Below the pieces are notes generated by a model. It ran no database searches. It was not told the origin of the DNA and saw nothing but the letters and a program-made list of their open reading frames with translations. From Vreelandella sp042466685 (GTDB lineage: Bacteria; Pseudomonadota; Gammaproteobacteria; Pseudomonadales; Halomonadaceae), in assembly GCF_042466685.1 (NCBI RefSeq), contig NZ_CP170448.1, positions 2,852,001 through 2,916,000 on the forward strand: 64,000 bases of DNA, in the 5' to 3' direction. A program made the position numbers and the translations under genes. This document shows, one piece after another, positions 53,501 through 61,174 of the stretch (position 1 is its first letter; each line of letters opens with the position of its first letter).

Positions 53501-54212
53501 TGGCGAGGGGCTTTCGGGCACCGGGCCCAAGGCCGGTGGCCCGCTCTACGTCAACCGTTTCCGCCGCACCGCGGAGGCTGAGCGCCACGAAGCACCTGAG
53601 GGGAACGCCGTTTCGCTCAGCGACCTCCAAGCGGCCTTCGACGGGCTGGATGCACGCAACTGGGCGGTACGACCCAATCGCATTGAGGTACTGCGCAAGG
53701 CACTCTCCGGTAAAGGCGGTGTAATCCGTAAGGCGCTTGCCGAAACGGCAGCGCTGGATATGACGGCGCAGACGCTGCCGGGGCCGACAGGTGAAAGCAA
53801 CCGTCTGGCAATGTACCCCAAGGGCGTGGTGCTGTGCCTTGGGCCAACCCTGGATATCGCCATTGCTCAAGCAGCGCAGGCCCTAGGCGCTGGCTGTGCC
53901 GCTGTCATAGTCGCGCCGGGTGCCGAGCAGGCGGTGAAACCGCTGACCGATGCAGGCGCACCGGTAGCCGGGCTTGATGGCAACGTTTCAGCCGAGACGT
54001 TGAGCGAGGTCAAAGGGATTGCAGCGGTGGCCGCCGCTGGCAACAGCGACTGGACGCGTGAACTGCGCATTGCGCTGGCCAAACGCGACGGCGCCATCAT
54101 ACCGCTCGAAACCCAGACCATCTCGCCGGATCGCTACGTGGTGGAGCGCCATCTATGTATCGACACCACCGCCGCGGGCGGCAACGCCAGCCTATTGGCA
54201 ACGGCTGAATAG
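50556..54212 (+). CDS. putA: Bifunctional proline dehydrogenase / P5C dehydrogenase
   Basis: 1218 residues. The proline dehydrogenase barrel spans about residues 90-480 (SVKLSALHPRYEY, MVRLVKGAYWDTEIK, YPQFATHNAHT, and EFQRLHGMGE). The P5C dehydrogenase follows at about 540-1000 with FVCISPWNFPLAI, FTGSTPVAQ, ETGGLN with the general base and FQSAGQRCSALR with the catalytic Cys. A C-terminal domain of about 200 residues ends TTAAGGNASLL. It oxidises proline to glutamate with FAD and NAD. The N-terminus lacks a ribbon-helix-helix DNA-binding domain, so it should not repress its own operon; the AraC-type gene may take that control. Confidence 0.95.
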   Translation: MNDHLHSDVSDLRSRIRSHYDANEADVLHGLLERIKLSEDDRKKVAAVGANYVERVRKERSPSMMEAFLAEYGLSTTEGVGLMCLAEALLRVPDAETIDDLIHDKIEPSDWGAHLGKSSSSMVNASTWALLLTGKVLEEDPKGPTRALRGLVRRMGEPVVRKAVGQSMKILGRQFVLGQTIDEGMKNARELEKQGYTYSYDMLGEAARTDEDAVRYHEAYAKAISAIAEQAKGDVRGSPGISVKLSALHPRYEYTHRDTVMAELLPRAKELVQQAAKANIGFNIDAEEQDRLDLSLDVIEALMADPSLDGWDGFGVVVQAYGRRAAPMIETLYELAERFNRKIMVRLVKGAYWDTEIKLSQEMGVKTFPVFTRKVNTDVSYMACAQMLLDRRDRIYPQFATHNAHTCAAVAEMAGDDKDSYEFQRLHGMGESLHHIVKETEGTHCRIYAPVGAHRDLLAYLVRRLLENGANSSFVNQVVDSSIPPSDVSRDPIEGFKQLGNDVSSPLIRQPGELFAPERKNSKGYRINEPASILPLLNARETFADATWTAGPMLVGNPAPQGPARDAVSPADGSRVIGKVHEATPEEVTTALDAAEQGFKEWSARPAAERAAVLRRTADLYEEHIAELTVITTREAGKMMFDGIAEVREAVDFLRYYANEGERLEAEEPGSARGIFVCISPWNFPLAITTGQIAAALVAGNAVIAKPAEQTPLIAARAVELMREAGLPEAALQLLPGDGPTVGGPLTSDPRIAGVCFTGSTPVAQIIHKALAENAGSDAILIAETGGLNSMIVDSTALTEQAVRDILISSFQSAGQRCSALRMLYVQEEARDRLLNMLYGAMDALTIGDPWNTDTDVSPVIDTDAQTEISDYVAAQEKAGKVLKKLSAPENGTFVTPAVIDVGGIEDLEREIFGPVLHVATFKARDIDKVVDDINGKGYGLTFGLHTRIDDRVQQIVERIHVGNVYVNRNQIGAIVGSQPFGGEGLSGTGPKAGGPLYVNRFRRTAEAERHEAPEGNAVSLSDLQAAFDGLDARNWAVRPNRIEVLRKALSGKGGVIRKALAETAALDMTAQTLPGPTGESNRLAMYPKGVVLCLGPTLDIAIAQAAQALGAGCAAVIVAPGAEQAVKPLTDAGAPVAGLDGNVSAETLSEVKGIAAVAAAGNSDWTRELRIALAKRDGAIIPLETQTISPDRYVVERHLCIDTTAAGGNASLLATAE

Positions 54213-54684
54213 GTCGGCGTTGAATGGTGGGAGCTTAGGAGGTGAGCGGATCATTGAGGCCGCTCGCCCTCCTCCCAGACCGTCTCAGTAATCAATAGTT
54301 AGCCACTACTCGTTAGTGGCTTTTTTTCATCTGGCAGCCGGTTTTCAGGCTGCCTTTGACTTTCTTAATCGCGTCACTCGTCCTCCATCCACCCTTCAGG
54401 CATGCACGATTACACTGGCGATGAACCAGAAAATAACTGCGGATGGCAAAGTAACCTGCTGTTTGAATAGGACGAATGCAGGTTAAGGTTAACTGATGAA
54501 TTTATAGTGCCCCAAAACAACCTGTAAGGAATCACCCGGTCTAGCCGTGGCGAACTACCACAACAAGTTAGCCTCACAGTAAGACATCCACATCAACCAT
54601 GTCAGATGAAGATCACTGATATTAGCCGCTCACGCTGCCAATAAAAAAACCTGCGGCCTACTACAGTGAGCAGGCTCATATGTG
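54213..54684. other. Gene-free stretch between putA and the AT-rich island
   Basis: 472 bases. It holds the putA terminator at 54301-54327. After that I see only short broken frames and a slide to lower GC; nothing recognisable as a gene, transposase remnant or RNA. Confidence 0.6.
54301..54327 (+). terminator. Rho-independent terminator of putA
   Basis: AGCCACTA / TAGTGGCT stem with a five-base loop followed by seven T, about 90 bases after the putA stop. Confidence 0.92.
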
Positions 54685-55023
54685 CTAGCTGCTATCATCA
54701 CAAAGCTCAGCATGGAGGTCATAAGGTATCGTTTCTCCCTCGTCAGTCCAAACCCCGGTCACTAAGATTTCATTGGAATTTACGTGCAGCATAAGCTCTA
54801 TTCTGGCCCTGTTCTCATTTGATTCGCCTGCGTATCGATACCGGGCATCACCCTCGAATGAATTTTCATTTCGACTTAACTGACAGCTACCCGAATACCT
54901 AGCCCCTTCATCAGAACCCGAAAAATCGAAAACCAACTCACTCTCCCTTAATATAAAACGAGTTACATTAACCTTGAACTGAGGCTTTCCCTCGTAGTCG
55001 AGGTACATCGCTCCTTTCTTCAT
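54685..55023 (-). CDS. Unknown small beta-rich protein of the DUF262 island
   Basis: 112 residues from the ATG at 55023 (AGGGG seven bases upstream); a GTG at 55098 would make it 137. No family is recognised. The sequence reads as alternating beta strands (QFKVNVTRFILRESELVFDFSGSDEGARYSGSCQLSRNENSFEGDARYRYAG... ARIELMLHVNSNEILVTGVW) ending in an acidic tail. It starts about 90 bases after the DUF262-HNH stop, in the same direction and with similar AT-rich codon use, so the two may be one unit. A role as partner or inhibitor of the nuclease is only a guess. Confidence 0.6.
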   Translation of the reverse strand: MKKGAMYLDYEGKPQFKVNVTRFILRESELVFDFSGSDEGARYSGSCQLSRNENSFEGDARYRYAGESNENRARIELMLHVNSNEILVTGVWTDEGETIPYDLHAELCDDSS

Positions 55024-55116
55024 CTCCGAACCCCTATAGGCTGCTAACGTCAAGCACAACGACGGCTCACGCCCCCCGTTGAAGCGTACTACTAGCACTT
55101 AAATTGGCAGCAGACG

Positions 55117-56661
55117 CTAATTCTTATAGGTGGTATTACAATATGGATGTGTGATTTGTGCATTATCTTGTATTCCTGCACCGCCTTCCCTTTTTCGTTC
55201 AACATGATCCACTGTAATTGAATTCCTGTGGATTAGCCCGCCACAAATTTTACATTTTATTGGATTTGCCAATGCATCCTTTATAAAAGTGGCCGACTTT
55301 ACATTAGTCGAGAATTTCTCCTGAGTTGATTCGACAAAGTGCTCTTCAAATTGAATAAATGAATATCTTTCATTTGCCTTTGCCATTTCTTTAATCTCCT
55401 CCTCAGACTTACCATCTATAAGCGATTCGAAAAGAGTTTGATAAAAGTCAGCGAGCCTCTTTGCGCCCCCCTTAGAACCACTACCAAGTTTGTTGGCCAT
55501 TTGATTAGGTATAGACTTGTATCTTAAAAGGAAGGACTCAAATTGCTCTCTGACATCAGTGAAATGAGAAAACCTACCCTTTCTATCAACCCATTTTAAG
55601 AAGGATACAACTGCCAAAAAAGCTGTAGGCTGATAACGACCTGCTGCACTGTAGAAATAAACTACAGGGTGAAGACCAAGAGAAGAGGGATGTATGCCGG
55701 TAATCCTATTCAGGAGACGCCTTACCTCTTTGAGAAAGAGGGCTGTCTTTTCCCCATCAGGGTCATCTTCTAATTTGGACTCTGCAGACACATCATTCAC
55801 AAGATTTACAAAATCTAATAGAAGTGGCAATGATGCGGCTGAATAACCTTTACCAGCCACGGGCAGATCCAAAGTTTTGATAGGCGTTTGAAGCTTGGGC
55901 ATAAACAAAAGGTCATTAACTTCGTTAGATATTTTCTCAATATCAGCTTGTATATTAAATGAAAATTTAGACCAATATTTATGTCCAGTTCCAGCTCTAA
56001 TTATAGCACGCGAAGCAATGGCATTTGGCTTCTTTCGAGACTTAAGAACACGAAGCTCAGTTTTATCTATGGGCGCCGCATGTTGATTGATCTTAAAAAA
56101 GGATTCCTCAGCTTTCTCTGCGTCCCCTTTTACCCACTGAAGCTGTAAAGCTATAAATCCAAGTTTTTTAGCTCTTTCCGCATGATCTTCTTCTGAACGA
56201 TCAGGATACTGTGCCGCATGCTGGATGTCTTTATAAGAGCCAACACGCCTTGCAATCAACTTCCGAGTATTTTCGGCAATATCTTTCTGATCGTCGGAAA
56301 TTTTCTGCTCGAAAAAAACTCTAGAAATATCACCATCGCCGTAGTCATCGTGAACCCATGCAATCAACGCACTAAGTCGGTGACCTCCGTCGATCACGAA
56401 AATGTTGGAACCTGCTTGCCACAGAATTATTGCAGGGATCAAGTCTCCACCAATATAACTCTCTATAAAGCTAGCAATTCGTTCAGGAGCCCAATCTGCT
56501 GTTTCCCTCTGGAAATCTGGCTTTCGGAGAACTGGGTAAAAAAAAGACCCTTTTTCTAGATCCCGAATTTGCAGGGTCTGCCCAAACTGCGATGTTGAAT
56601 TACCTTCATTTACCGCAAAGTCTTCTCGTGGGATTAGGGCATCCAAATTTACTTTAGCCAT
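55117..56661 (-). CDS. DUF262 protein with C-terminal HNH endonuclease domain
   Basis: 514 residues. The DUF262 (ParB/GmrS-like) domain occupies about residues 40-220: YPVLRKPDFQRETADWAPERIASFIESYIGG, then FVIDGGHRLSALIAW with the DGxxR motif of the nucleotide-hydrolysing site. The C-terminus (about 470-514) is an HNH nuclease: CKICGG, then TVDHVERKREGGAGIQDNAQITHPYCN. GmrSD and SspE, which cut phage DNA, combine DUF262 with a DUF1524 nuclease; here the nuclease is an ordinary HNH. It is much more AT-rich than the flanks, pointing to transfer. No methylase or dnd/ssp genes are near. Confidence 0.85.
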   Translation of the reverse strand: MAKVNLDALIPREDFAVNEGNSTSQFGQTLQIRDLEKGSFFYPVLRKPDFQRETADWAPERIASFIESYIGGDLIPAIILWQAGSNIFVIDGGHRLSALIAWVHDDYGDGDISRVFFEQKISDDQKDIAENTRKLIARRVGSYKDIQHAAQYPDRSEEDHAERAKKLGFIALQLQWVKGDAEKAEESFFKINQHAAPIDKTELRVLKSRKKPNAIASRAIIRAGTGHKYWSKFSFNIQADIEKISNEVNDLLFMPKLQTPIKTLDLPVAGKGYSAASLPLLLDFVNLVNDVSAESKLEDDPDGEKTALFLKEVRRLLNRITGIHPSSLGLHPVVYFYSAAGRYQPTAFLAVVSFLKWVDRKGRFSHFTDVREQFESFLLRYKSIPNQMANKLGSGSKGGAKRLADFYQTLFESLIDGKSEEEIKEMAKANERYSFIQFEEHFVESTQEKFSTNVKSATFIKDALANPIKCKICGGLIHRNSITVDHVERKREGGAGIQDNAQITHPYCNTTYKN

Positions 56662-57016
56662 GCATTATCCTTTTTGAGGAGTTAAAGTAGGTATTTTCCA
56701 GCCTCGTGCTAACAGTTTATTCCTCCAGATGGGATTTTCTTTAAATACAACAATATCAAATACTTAAAATACATCATTAGCAAATTACAAGCCTCAACTC
56801 ACATATCAGTGCTGACTTGAAAATGCTCACTCATATCATCATCTGTGACTATTTTTTAGTATTGTCAATAAAAATTAAAACATGTATATCAAGTTGTTTT
56901 TTAATGATTTTTTTATAAAAAACTCATTAACATTCAAACATGCCTATTACCGAGCATACCAGAAAAACACGCATCGCAAACTAAAAATACTTCATATCGC
57001 TGCGCATACATCCATA

Positions 57017-57053
57017 CAAATGGGCCAGTCAAATGGGCCAGTCAAATGGCCAG
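57017..57053. repeat. Tandem repeat, 13-base unit, about 2.8 copies
   Basis: CAAATGGGCCAGT occurs at 57017-57029 and 57030-57042, followed by CAAATGGCCAG at 57043-57053 (one G lost). It sits at the edge between the AT-rich island and normal sequence. Confidence 0.85.
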
Positions 57054-57123
57054 CAGCCCGCTCCTGAATTCGACCTCCCTGGCCCCCCCCTATCCCACGA
57101 TAACGTTTGTCTAACAACCCTTG

Positions 57124-57152
57124 CCCTGGGTCAATAATCCACTCCCTGGGTC
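57124..57152. promoter_or_regulatory. Direct repeat CCCTGGGTC x2 upstream of ompW
   Basis: CCCTGGGTC at 57124-57132 and 57144-57152, period 20 bases, about two helical turns, 103 bases before the ompW start. It is a plausible binding site for an activator acting on ompW; the factor is unknown. Confidence 0.45.
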
Positions 57153-57254
57153 TCGTTACACTGGCTTCATCGTTAAGCGGCTATCGAATGGCCGCCCAGC
57201 TTTGCAACTAGTTAGTCGTTTAAAACTGACTGTTTTAACACCAGGAGTGAACCC

Positions 57255-57881
57255 ATGCGTAAAGCCGCCCTGCCTACCCTACTTGTAACCTCTGTTGCCG
57301 CTGCGGCAATGATGACCAGCAGCCAGGTATTTGCCTACGGCGCTGGTGACTTCTTCACCCGCGTGGGTGTTGCCAAAGTCGCCCCTAAAAGTGACAACGG
57401 CTCGCTAGCCAACGGTGCGCTGTCCGTGGATGTACAGGATAAAACCGATTTCGCGTTTACTTTGGGCTATCGTTTTCACGATAAAGTCGGCGTTGAACTC
57501 CTGGCCGCACTACCGTTTGAACACGACATTCATTTGAACGGCGATAATATCGCCTCGACCAAGCACCTGCCGCCGACCTTAACGCTACAGTACTACCCGC
57601 TGGGCGGCACCCAGTCGCGCGTACAGCCCTATGTCGGCGCCGGTATTAATTACACCTACTTCTCCGATGAAGAGCTGGCGATTGGTGATTTAGACCTGGA
57701 TGACTCCTGGGGTGCAGCGGGCCAGGTAGGCGTTGATCTACTGATTGATGATCACTGGGCGCTGAACGCCGCAGCTTGGTACATCGACATCGATACCGAT
57801 GCCAGCGTTAACGGTGCGGCGGCAGGTACTGTTGAGATCGACCCTCTCGTGGTCATGGCAGGCCTCAGCTACCGCTTCTAA
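57255..57881 (+). CDS. ompW: OmpW-family outer-membrane protein
   Basis: 208 residues. The signal peptide MRKAALPTLLVTSVAAAAMMTSSQVFA is cleaved at about residue 27. The mature part is an eight-stranded barrel with the OmpW marks: DFFTRVGVAKVAPKSDNGS, TLGYRFHDKVGVELLAALPFEHDI, LPPTLTLQYYPLGG, VQPYVGAGINYTYF, DSWGAAGQVGVDLLIDDHWALNAAAWYIDIDTDA, and the C-terminal VMAGLSYRF. OmpW proteins form narrow hydrophobic channels. AGGAG precedes the ATG. Confidence 0.95.
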   Translation: MRKAALPTLLVTSVAAAAMMTSSQVFAYGAGDFFTRVGVAKVAPKSDNGSLANGALSVDVQDKTDFAFTLGYRFHDKVGVELLAALPFEHDIHLNGDNIASTKHLPPTLTLQYYPLGGTQSRVQPYVGAGINYTYFSDEELAIGDLDLDDSWGAAGQVGVDLLIDDHWALNAAAWYIDIDTDASVNGAAAGTVEIDPLVVMAGLSYRF

Positions 57882-57907
57882 GCCGCCTGCAAAACCGCTA
57901 GCGGATA

Positions 57908-57916
57908 TTATCCACA
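57908..57916 (+). other. DnaA-box match (TTATCCACA)
   Basis: A perfect match to the DnaA consensus, 27 bases after ompW. It overlaps the left arm of the hairpin at 57913-57942, so its presence may be coincidental. Confidence 0.4.
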
Positions 57917-57942
57917 AAGCCTGCCTCACGGTGGGCTTTGTG
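57913..57942 (+). terminator. Hairpin after ompW
   Basis: Stem CACAAAGCC / GGCTTTGTG with a 12-base loop, followed by CGTTT. A weak intrinsic terminator between the convergent ompW and yqcC genes. Confidence 0.55.
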
Positions 57943-57961
57943 CGTTTAGTGATATGCCGCT

Positions 57962-58297
57962 TTAAGTGCTTTCAGTGACGATCTGGTCGACCTTCTCTAC
58001 CGCACGCACAATCAGCAGTTGATGGTGAGCGGGTGTTTTTTCCTGCTGCAAGTAGGCCGCCACGGCGGGAGCCACCTCGCACTTTGCGGGCATAGCGGCA
58101 CGCGCATCCATCAGGGCGTTCAAGCGGGCAATAAACACAAAGCGTATCCATTGCGGCAGCGACATGGTGTCGATGCAAAACGGCTGCTGGCTGGCAAATG
58201 CCTCTGCATCGGGTGTTGGCATACGCCATAGATCGGCGGCTTTCATCGACGCTTCAAGCTCTAAGAGCGCTGTCTGCAACGGTTGATAAGTACTCAT
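57962..58297 (-). CDS. yqcC: YqcC-like (DUF446) protein
   Basis: 111 residues from the ATG at 58297; the frame stays open to 58357, but the family begins near MSTYQPLQTALLELEASMKAADLW. Typical segments are PTPDAEAFASQQPFCIDTMSLPQWIRFVFIARLNALMDARAAMPAKCEVAPAVAAYL. It is a small helical cytoplasmic protein of unknown function. In many gammaproteobacteria it neighbours truC (a tRNA pseudouridine synthase), which is not the case here. Confidence 0.88.
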   Translation of the reverse strand: MSTYQPLQTALLELEASMKAADLWRMPTPDAEAFASQQPFCIDTMSLPQWIRFVFIARLNALMDARAAMPAKCEVAPAVAAYLQQEKTPAHHQLLIVRAVEKVDQIVTEST

Positions 58298-58624
58298 AAA
58301 GTCGCTTGTCACTACCTTGTAAAATGAATAAGTATATCGTCTGCCTATTATCCCCACTCAGCGGGCGCCTTGCCACCTATCAACACTCGCGGGAAGTTAT
58401 CCATAGACTCACAGAAAACCTGCACGAGCCTGTGGATAAACTATGGAAAGGTGTCGCAACGCTTGCTCTCATGGGGCTTTAGCAAAGTTGATTAATTTTT
58501 AACCGCATTGTCATTAATGCTAATGCCTTAAGGCTCTGCCATTTACACCATGTTTATCAGTCACTGCGGCTGACAGTGCCACATCAGCAAGGTAGAGTGC
58601 ACGCTTGCAAAGCGGAAGGATGTC
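58298..58624. other. Intergenic region with two DnaA-like boxes
   Basis: 327 bases between divergent yqcC and DUF3549 genes. TTATCCATA at 58397-58405 (one mismatch to the DnaA consensus) and TGTGGATAA at 58431-58439 (perfect, reverse orientation) face each other 34 bases apart. There is no obvious AT-rich unwinding element or dnaA gene nearby, so this is not a convincing origin. Confidence 0.5.
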
Positions 58625-59662
58625 ATGCAACCAATTAAAACCCTTGATGAGTTTTTTACCCGCAGCGGTGGTGAGGTTACCCTTTTCCATATGGGACGCC
58701 ATGTCGCCCCCTGCCCACGGGAGTCACTCGCTGCCTTCGAGAGTGGCGAATTGGCCTGGCCTGAGCCCTGGCAGAGCCAGGCACGCCTAGCCATCGTGTT
58801 TCGGCTTGGCGATATGCCTGAGCCTGCCATTTGGTTCTTAGCCTTGCCGTTGGATGAGCAGGGTATGATAGCCCCCGCCCAGCGCGATGCGTTTTTAAAC
58901 CGGCTGCTGGAGACGTTAGGCCGTGCCGTTGCGCAAGTAGGCCGTAAAGAAACAGCGGACGTGGATCACCTAATGAAGGATAATCCCCTCGCCTTCACAC
59001 CTAGCGTCACCTTCCAAGCGATGCTCAATGCCCGCGCCACACACGAGCGTGGGCTGGCGGCCAGCCAACATTTTGAGCCGGTTGAGGCCTACTTGAGCGG
59101 CCAGCAAACGATTGATTGGCAGGCGCTGGGGTTACAAGGGATTGCCGATTACGTCGTGCGTATGGACACACCTGACGCCGAATCGCTAGCACTGCGGCTG
59201 CCTGAACTGCCCACCACCGTTATTCACTCATTGTGCTACTGTTTAGAGCACCAGCCGTTGCCGGAGCCGTTAGTTGTTGCACTGCGACGATGTGGAGAAG
59301 ACGCCGCACAAGTGGGCGACATTGAAACCCTGTGTGCCTGTCTGCGTGCAGTGGGTAATACGGACGCATCAGCGGTGGGCGATTGGTATACGGCCTTACT
59401 CAATGACACTGCGGCCTGCGGGCCTGATGTTCTGGCGGCGATAGCCGGTCGTGGCTGGGGCTATTTGGAAGATGCAGAGCGTCTGCCGCTTTTTCTGCAA
59501 CGTTTAGCAGAAGATGAGCGTAGCGATTTTGCCGCCGTGGTACGTGATATTGCGTTAATTCCTAGGCTACGCTTACCGGTCATGATGGCGCTGCGAGATG
59601 CCCCTACTGGCACCCCTATTCAACGCCGCCTGGCACTGATGATGTCCCAAAGGAACGCTTGA
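58625..59662 (+). CDS. DUF3549 family protein
   Basis: 345 residues. The opening IKTLDEFFTRSGGEVTLFHMGRHVAPCPRESLAAFESGELAWPEPWQSQARLAIVF matches DUF3549, found in pseudomonads and relatives. It is a soluble protein without signal or membrane segments. The C-terminal half is helical and repeat-like (LRLPELPTTVIHSLCYCLEHQPLPEPLVVALRRCGED), resembling HEAT-type repeats. Its function is unknown. GGAAGG lies a few bases before the ATG. It is followed by rimB after 33 bases. Confidence 0.82.
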   Translation: MQPIKTLDEFFTRSGGEVTLFHMGRHVAPCPRESLAAFESGELAWPEPWQSQARLAIVFRLGDMPEPAIWFLALPLDEQGMIAPAQRDAFLNRLLETLGRAVAQVGRKETADVDHLMKDNPLAFTPSVTFQAMLNARATHERGLAASQHFEPVEAYLSGQQTIDWQALGLQGIADYVVRMDTPDAESLALRLPELPTTVIHSLCYCLEHQPLPEPLVVALRRCGEDAAQVGDIETLCACLRAVGNTDASAVGDWYTALLNDTAACGPDVLAAIAGRGWGYLEDAERLPLFLQRLAEDERSDFAAVVRDIALIPRLRLPVMMALRDAPTGTPIQRRLALMMSQRNA

Positions 59663-59695
59663 TTCGATGTCATTTTTAATTGCAAGGAGTGAGCC

Positions 59696-60136
59696 GTGAA
59701 GGAATTACCCTATCAGGCCAAGGCGGTCATTGGCCGCCGTGAGATGGTGACGCTACCTGAGCTTGGGCTTCACCTATGCTGTAAAGCTGACACTGGCGCA
59801 CGAACATCTGCTCTGCATGCAGAAGAGATAGAGACACACGAAGATGAACATGGTCAACTATGGGTCAGTTTTATTACCCACAGTGGCGGCCCGGAAACAC
59901 CGGCCCACCGCTACAGCTTACACTTGCATGATCGGCGCCGAGTGACCAGCTCCAACGGTCATAGCGAGTGGCGTTATGTCATACGTACCCCTATGCAGAT
60001 GGGCGATTTGAATTTTCCTGTTGAACTGACCCTTACTGACCGCAGCAATATGCGCCACCCCATGCTACTAGGACGCCGCGCCATGCGCCGTCTCATGGTG
60101 GCACCCGGTGCGGCATTTTTGCACGGTGAGCCTTAA
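59696..60136 (+). CDS. rimB: RimB-like retropepsin-fold protease
   Basis: 146 residues of the aspartic-protease-like family once called ATP-dependent zinc protease (pfam05618). The catalytic motif is CKADTGARTSALHA near residue 29-42, with D-T/S-G as in retropepsins. The LLGRRAMRRLMV at the end is typical. In pseudomonads RimB modulates RimK, which adds glutamates to ribosomal protein S6. The start is a GTG with AAGGAG eight bases upstream. rimK follows 42 bases later, so they form an operon. Confidence 0.9.
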   Translation: MKELPYQAKAVIGRREMVTLPELGLHLCCKADTGARTSALHAEEIETHEDEHGQLWVSFITHSGGPETPAHRYSLHLHDRRRVTSSNGHSEWRYVIRTPMQMGDLNFPVELTLTDRSNMRHPMLLGRRAMRRLMVAPGAAFLHGEP

Positions 60137-60178
60137 TCCCTTATTTAGTCGCCTTAACCTAGGCTCGGAGTCTCTTAA

Positions 60179-61087
60179 ATGCATATCGCTCTGCTGTCAC
60201 GCAATCGCAACTTGTACTCTACCCGCCGCTTGGTAGAAGCCGCAGAGCAGCGCGGCCATACCGCCCGCGTGGTGGATACCCTGCGCTGCTATATGAGCAT
60301 CACCTCGCACCACCCTTCGATTCACTATAAAGGCGAAGAGATTGAGCCTTTCGATGCGGTGATCCCGCGCATTGGTTCGTCGGTGACTTTTTATGGCTGT
60401 GCGGTACTACGTCAATTTGAAATGATGGGCACCTACGTTATCAACGATAACGTCTCGATTACCCGCTCACGGGATAAGCTGCGCTCACTGCAGTTGCTGT
60501 CACGCAAAGGGCTGGGGCTGCCGATTACCGGCTTTGCCCACTCCCCTGATGATATTCCCGACCTGATCACCATGGTCAAAGGTGCACCGCTGGTCATCAA
60601 GCTCCTCGAAGGCACCCAGGGGATTGGCGTGGTATTGGCGGAAACCAACCAGGCCGCTGAATCCGTCATTCAAGCGTTCATGGGCATGAAAGCTAACATC
60701 ATGGTGCAGGAGTACATCAAAGAGGCACGCGGTGCCGATATTCGCTGCTTCGTGATCGGCGATAAAGTGGTGGCTTCAATGAAGCGTCAGGCGGCTGACG
60801 GTGAGTTTCGCTCGAACCTACATCGCGGTGGTACCGCCAGCGTGATCCGCATCACCCCTGAAGAGCGCTCAACGGCGATCCGTGCAGCCAAGGCCATGGG
60901 CCTGCGTGTCGCTGGCGTCGACTTGCTGCGCTCTAATCACGGCCCGGTGATTATGGAGGTCAATTCTTCGCCTGGTTTGTTCGGCATTGAGAACGCCACC
61001 GGCAAGGATATTGCGGGAATGATCATTGAACACATAGAAAGAAACGCCATGCCAGCCCGTAAAGCGCCGCCCAAGCCTAAAGGCTAA
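60179..61087 (+). CDS. rimK: RimK, alpha-L-glutamate ligase of ribosomal protein S6
   Basis: A 302-residue ATP-grasp enzyme. The N-terminal part has LLSRNRNLYSTRRLVEAAEQRGH and IHYKGEEIEPFDAVIPRIGSSVTFYG. The ATP-grasp core shows PLVIKLLEGTQGIGVVLAE, MVQEYIKEARGADIRCFVIGDKVVASMKR and the metal-binding VIMEVNSSPGLFGIE. It adds glutamates to the C-terminus of S6 and affects translation of target mRNAs in pseudomonads. Its partner RimB is directly upstream. The family length (about 300) fits. Confidence 0.96.
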   Translation: MHIALLSRNRNLYSTRRLVEAAEQRGHTARVVDTLRCYMSITSHHPSIHYKGEEIEPFDAVIPRIGSSVTFYGCAVLRQFEMMGTYVINDNVSITRSRDKLRSLQLLSRKGLGLPITGFAHSPDDIPDLITMVKGAPLVIKLLEGTQGIGVVLAETNQAAESVIQAFMGMKANIMVQEYIKEARGADIRCFVIGDKVVASMKRQAADGEFRSNLHRGGTASVIRITPEERSTAIRAAKAMGLRVAGVDLLRSNHGPVIMEVNSSPGLFGIENATGKDIAGMIIEHIERNAMPARKAPPKPKG

Positions 61088-61174
61088 GGCAAAATATTAA
61101 AATAATCCGCTTCGGGGGTGGCAAATAGTCGCTGTCACCCCCACAATCTGCGTCACCGAAGGAGGTAGACGCTC

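Larger units (their letters stand above)
56662..57254. other. AT-rich gene-free stretch before ompW
   Basis: 593 bases. The first ~370 are strongly AT-rich with no credible gene and probably hold the promoter of the DUF262-HNH gene. A 13-base tandem repeat lies at 57017-57053, after which base composition returns to the chromosomal norm. The ompW promoter region with two CCCTGGGTC repeats follows. Confidence 0.7.

Noticed and set aside
56882..57067. A 61-residue plus-strand frame in the AT-rich island
   Set aside because: It has no ribosome site, ends within the tandem repeat, and its codons reflect AT-rich background only.
58298..58624. Replication origin based on DnaA boxes
   Set aside because: Only two boxes in this gap, no AT-rich unwinding region, and none of the genes usually near oriC.
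61114..61142. GGGGGTG...CACCCCC inverted repeat between rimK and the 148-residue gene
   Set aside because: Seven-base stem with a 15-base loop and no T-run; too weak to call as a terminator on its own.
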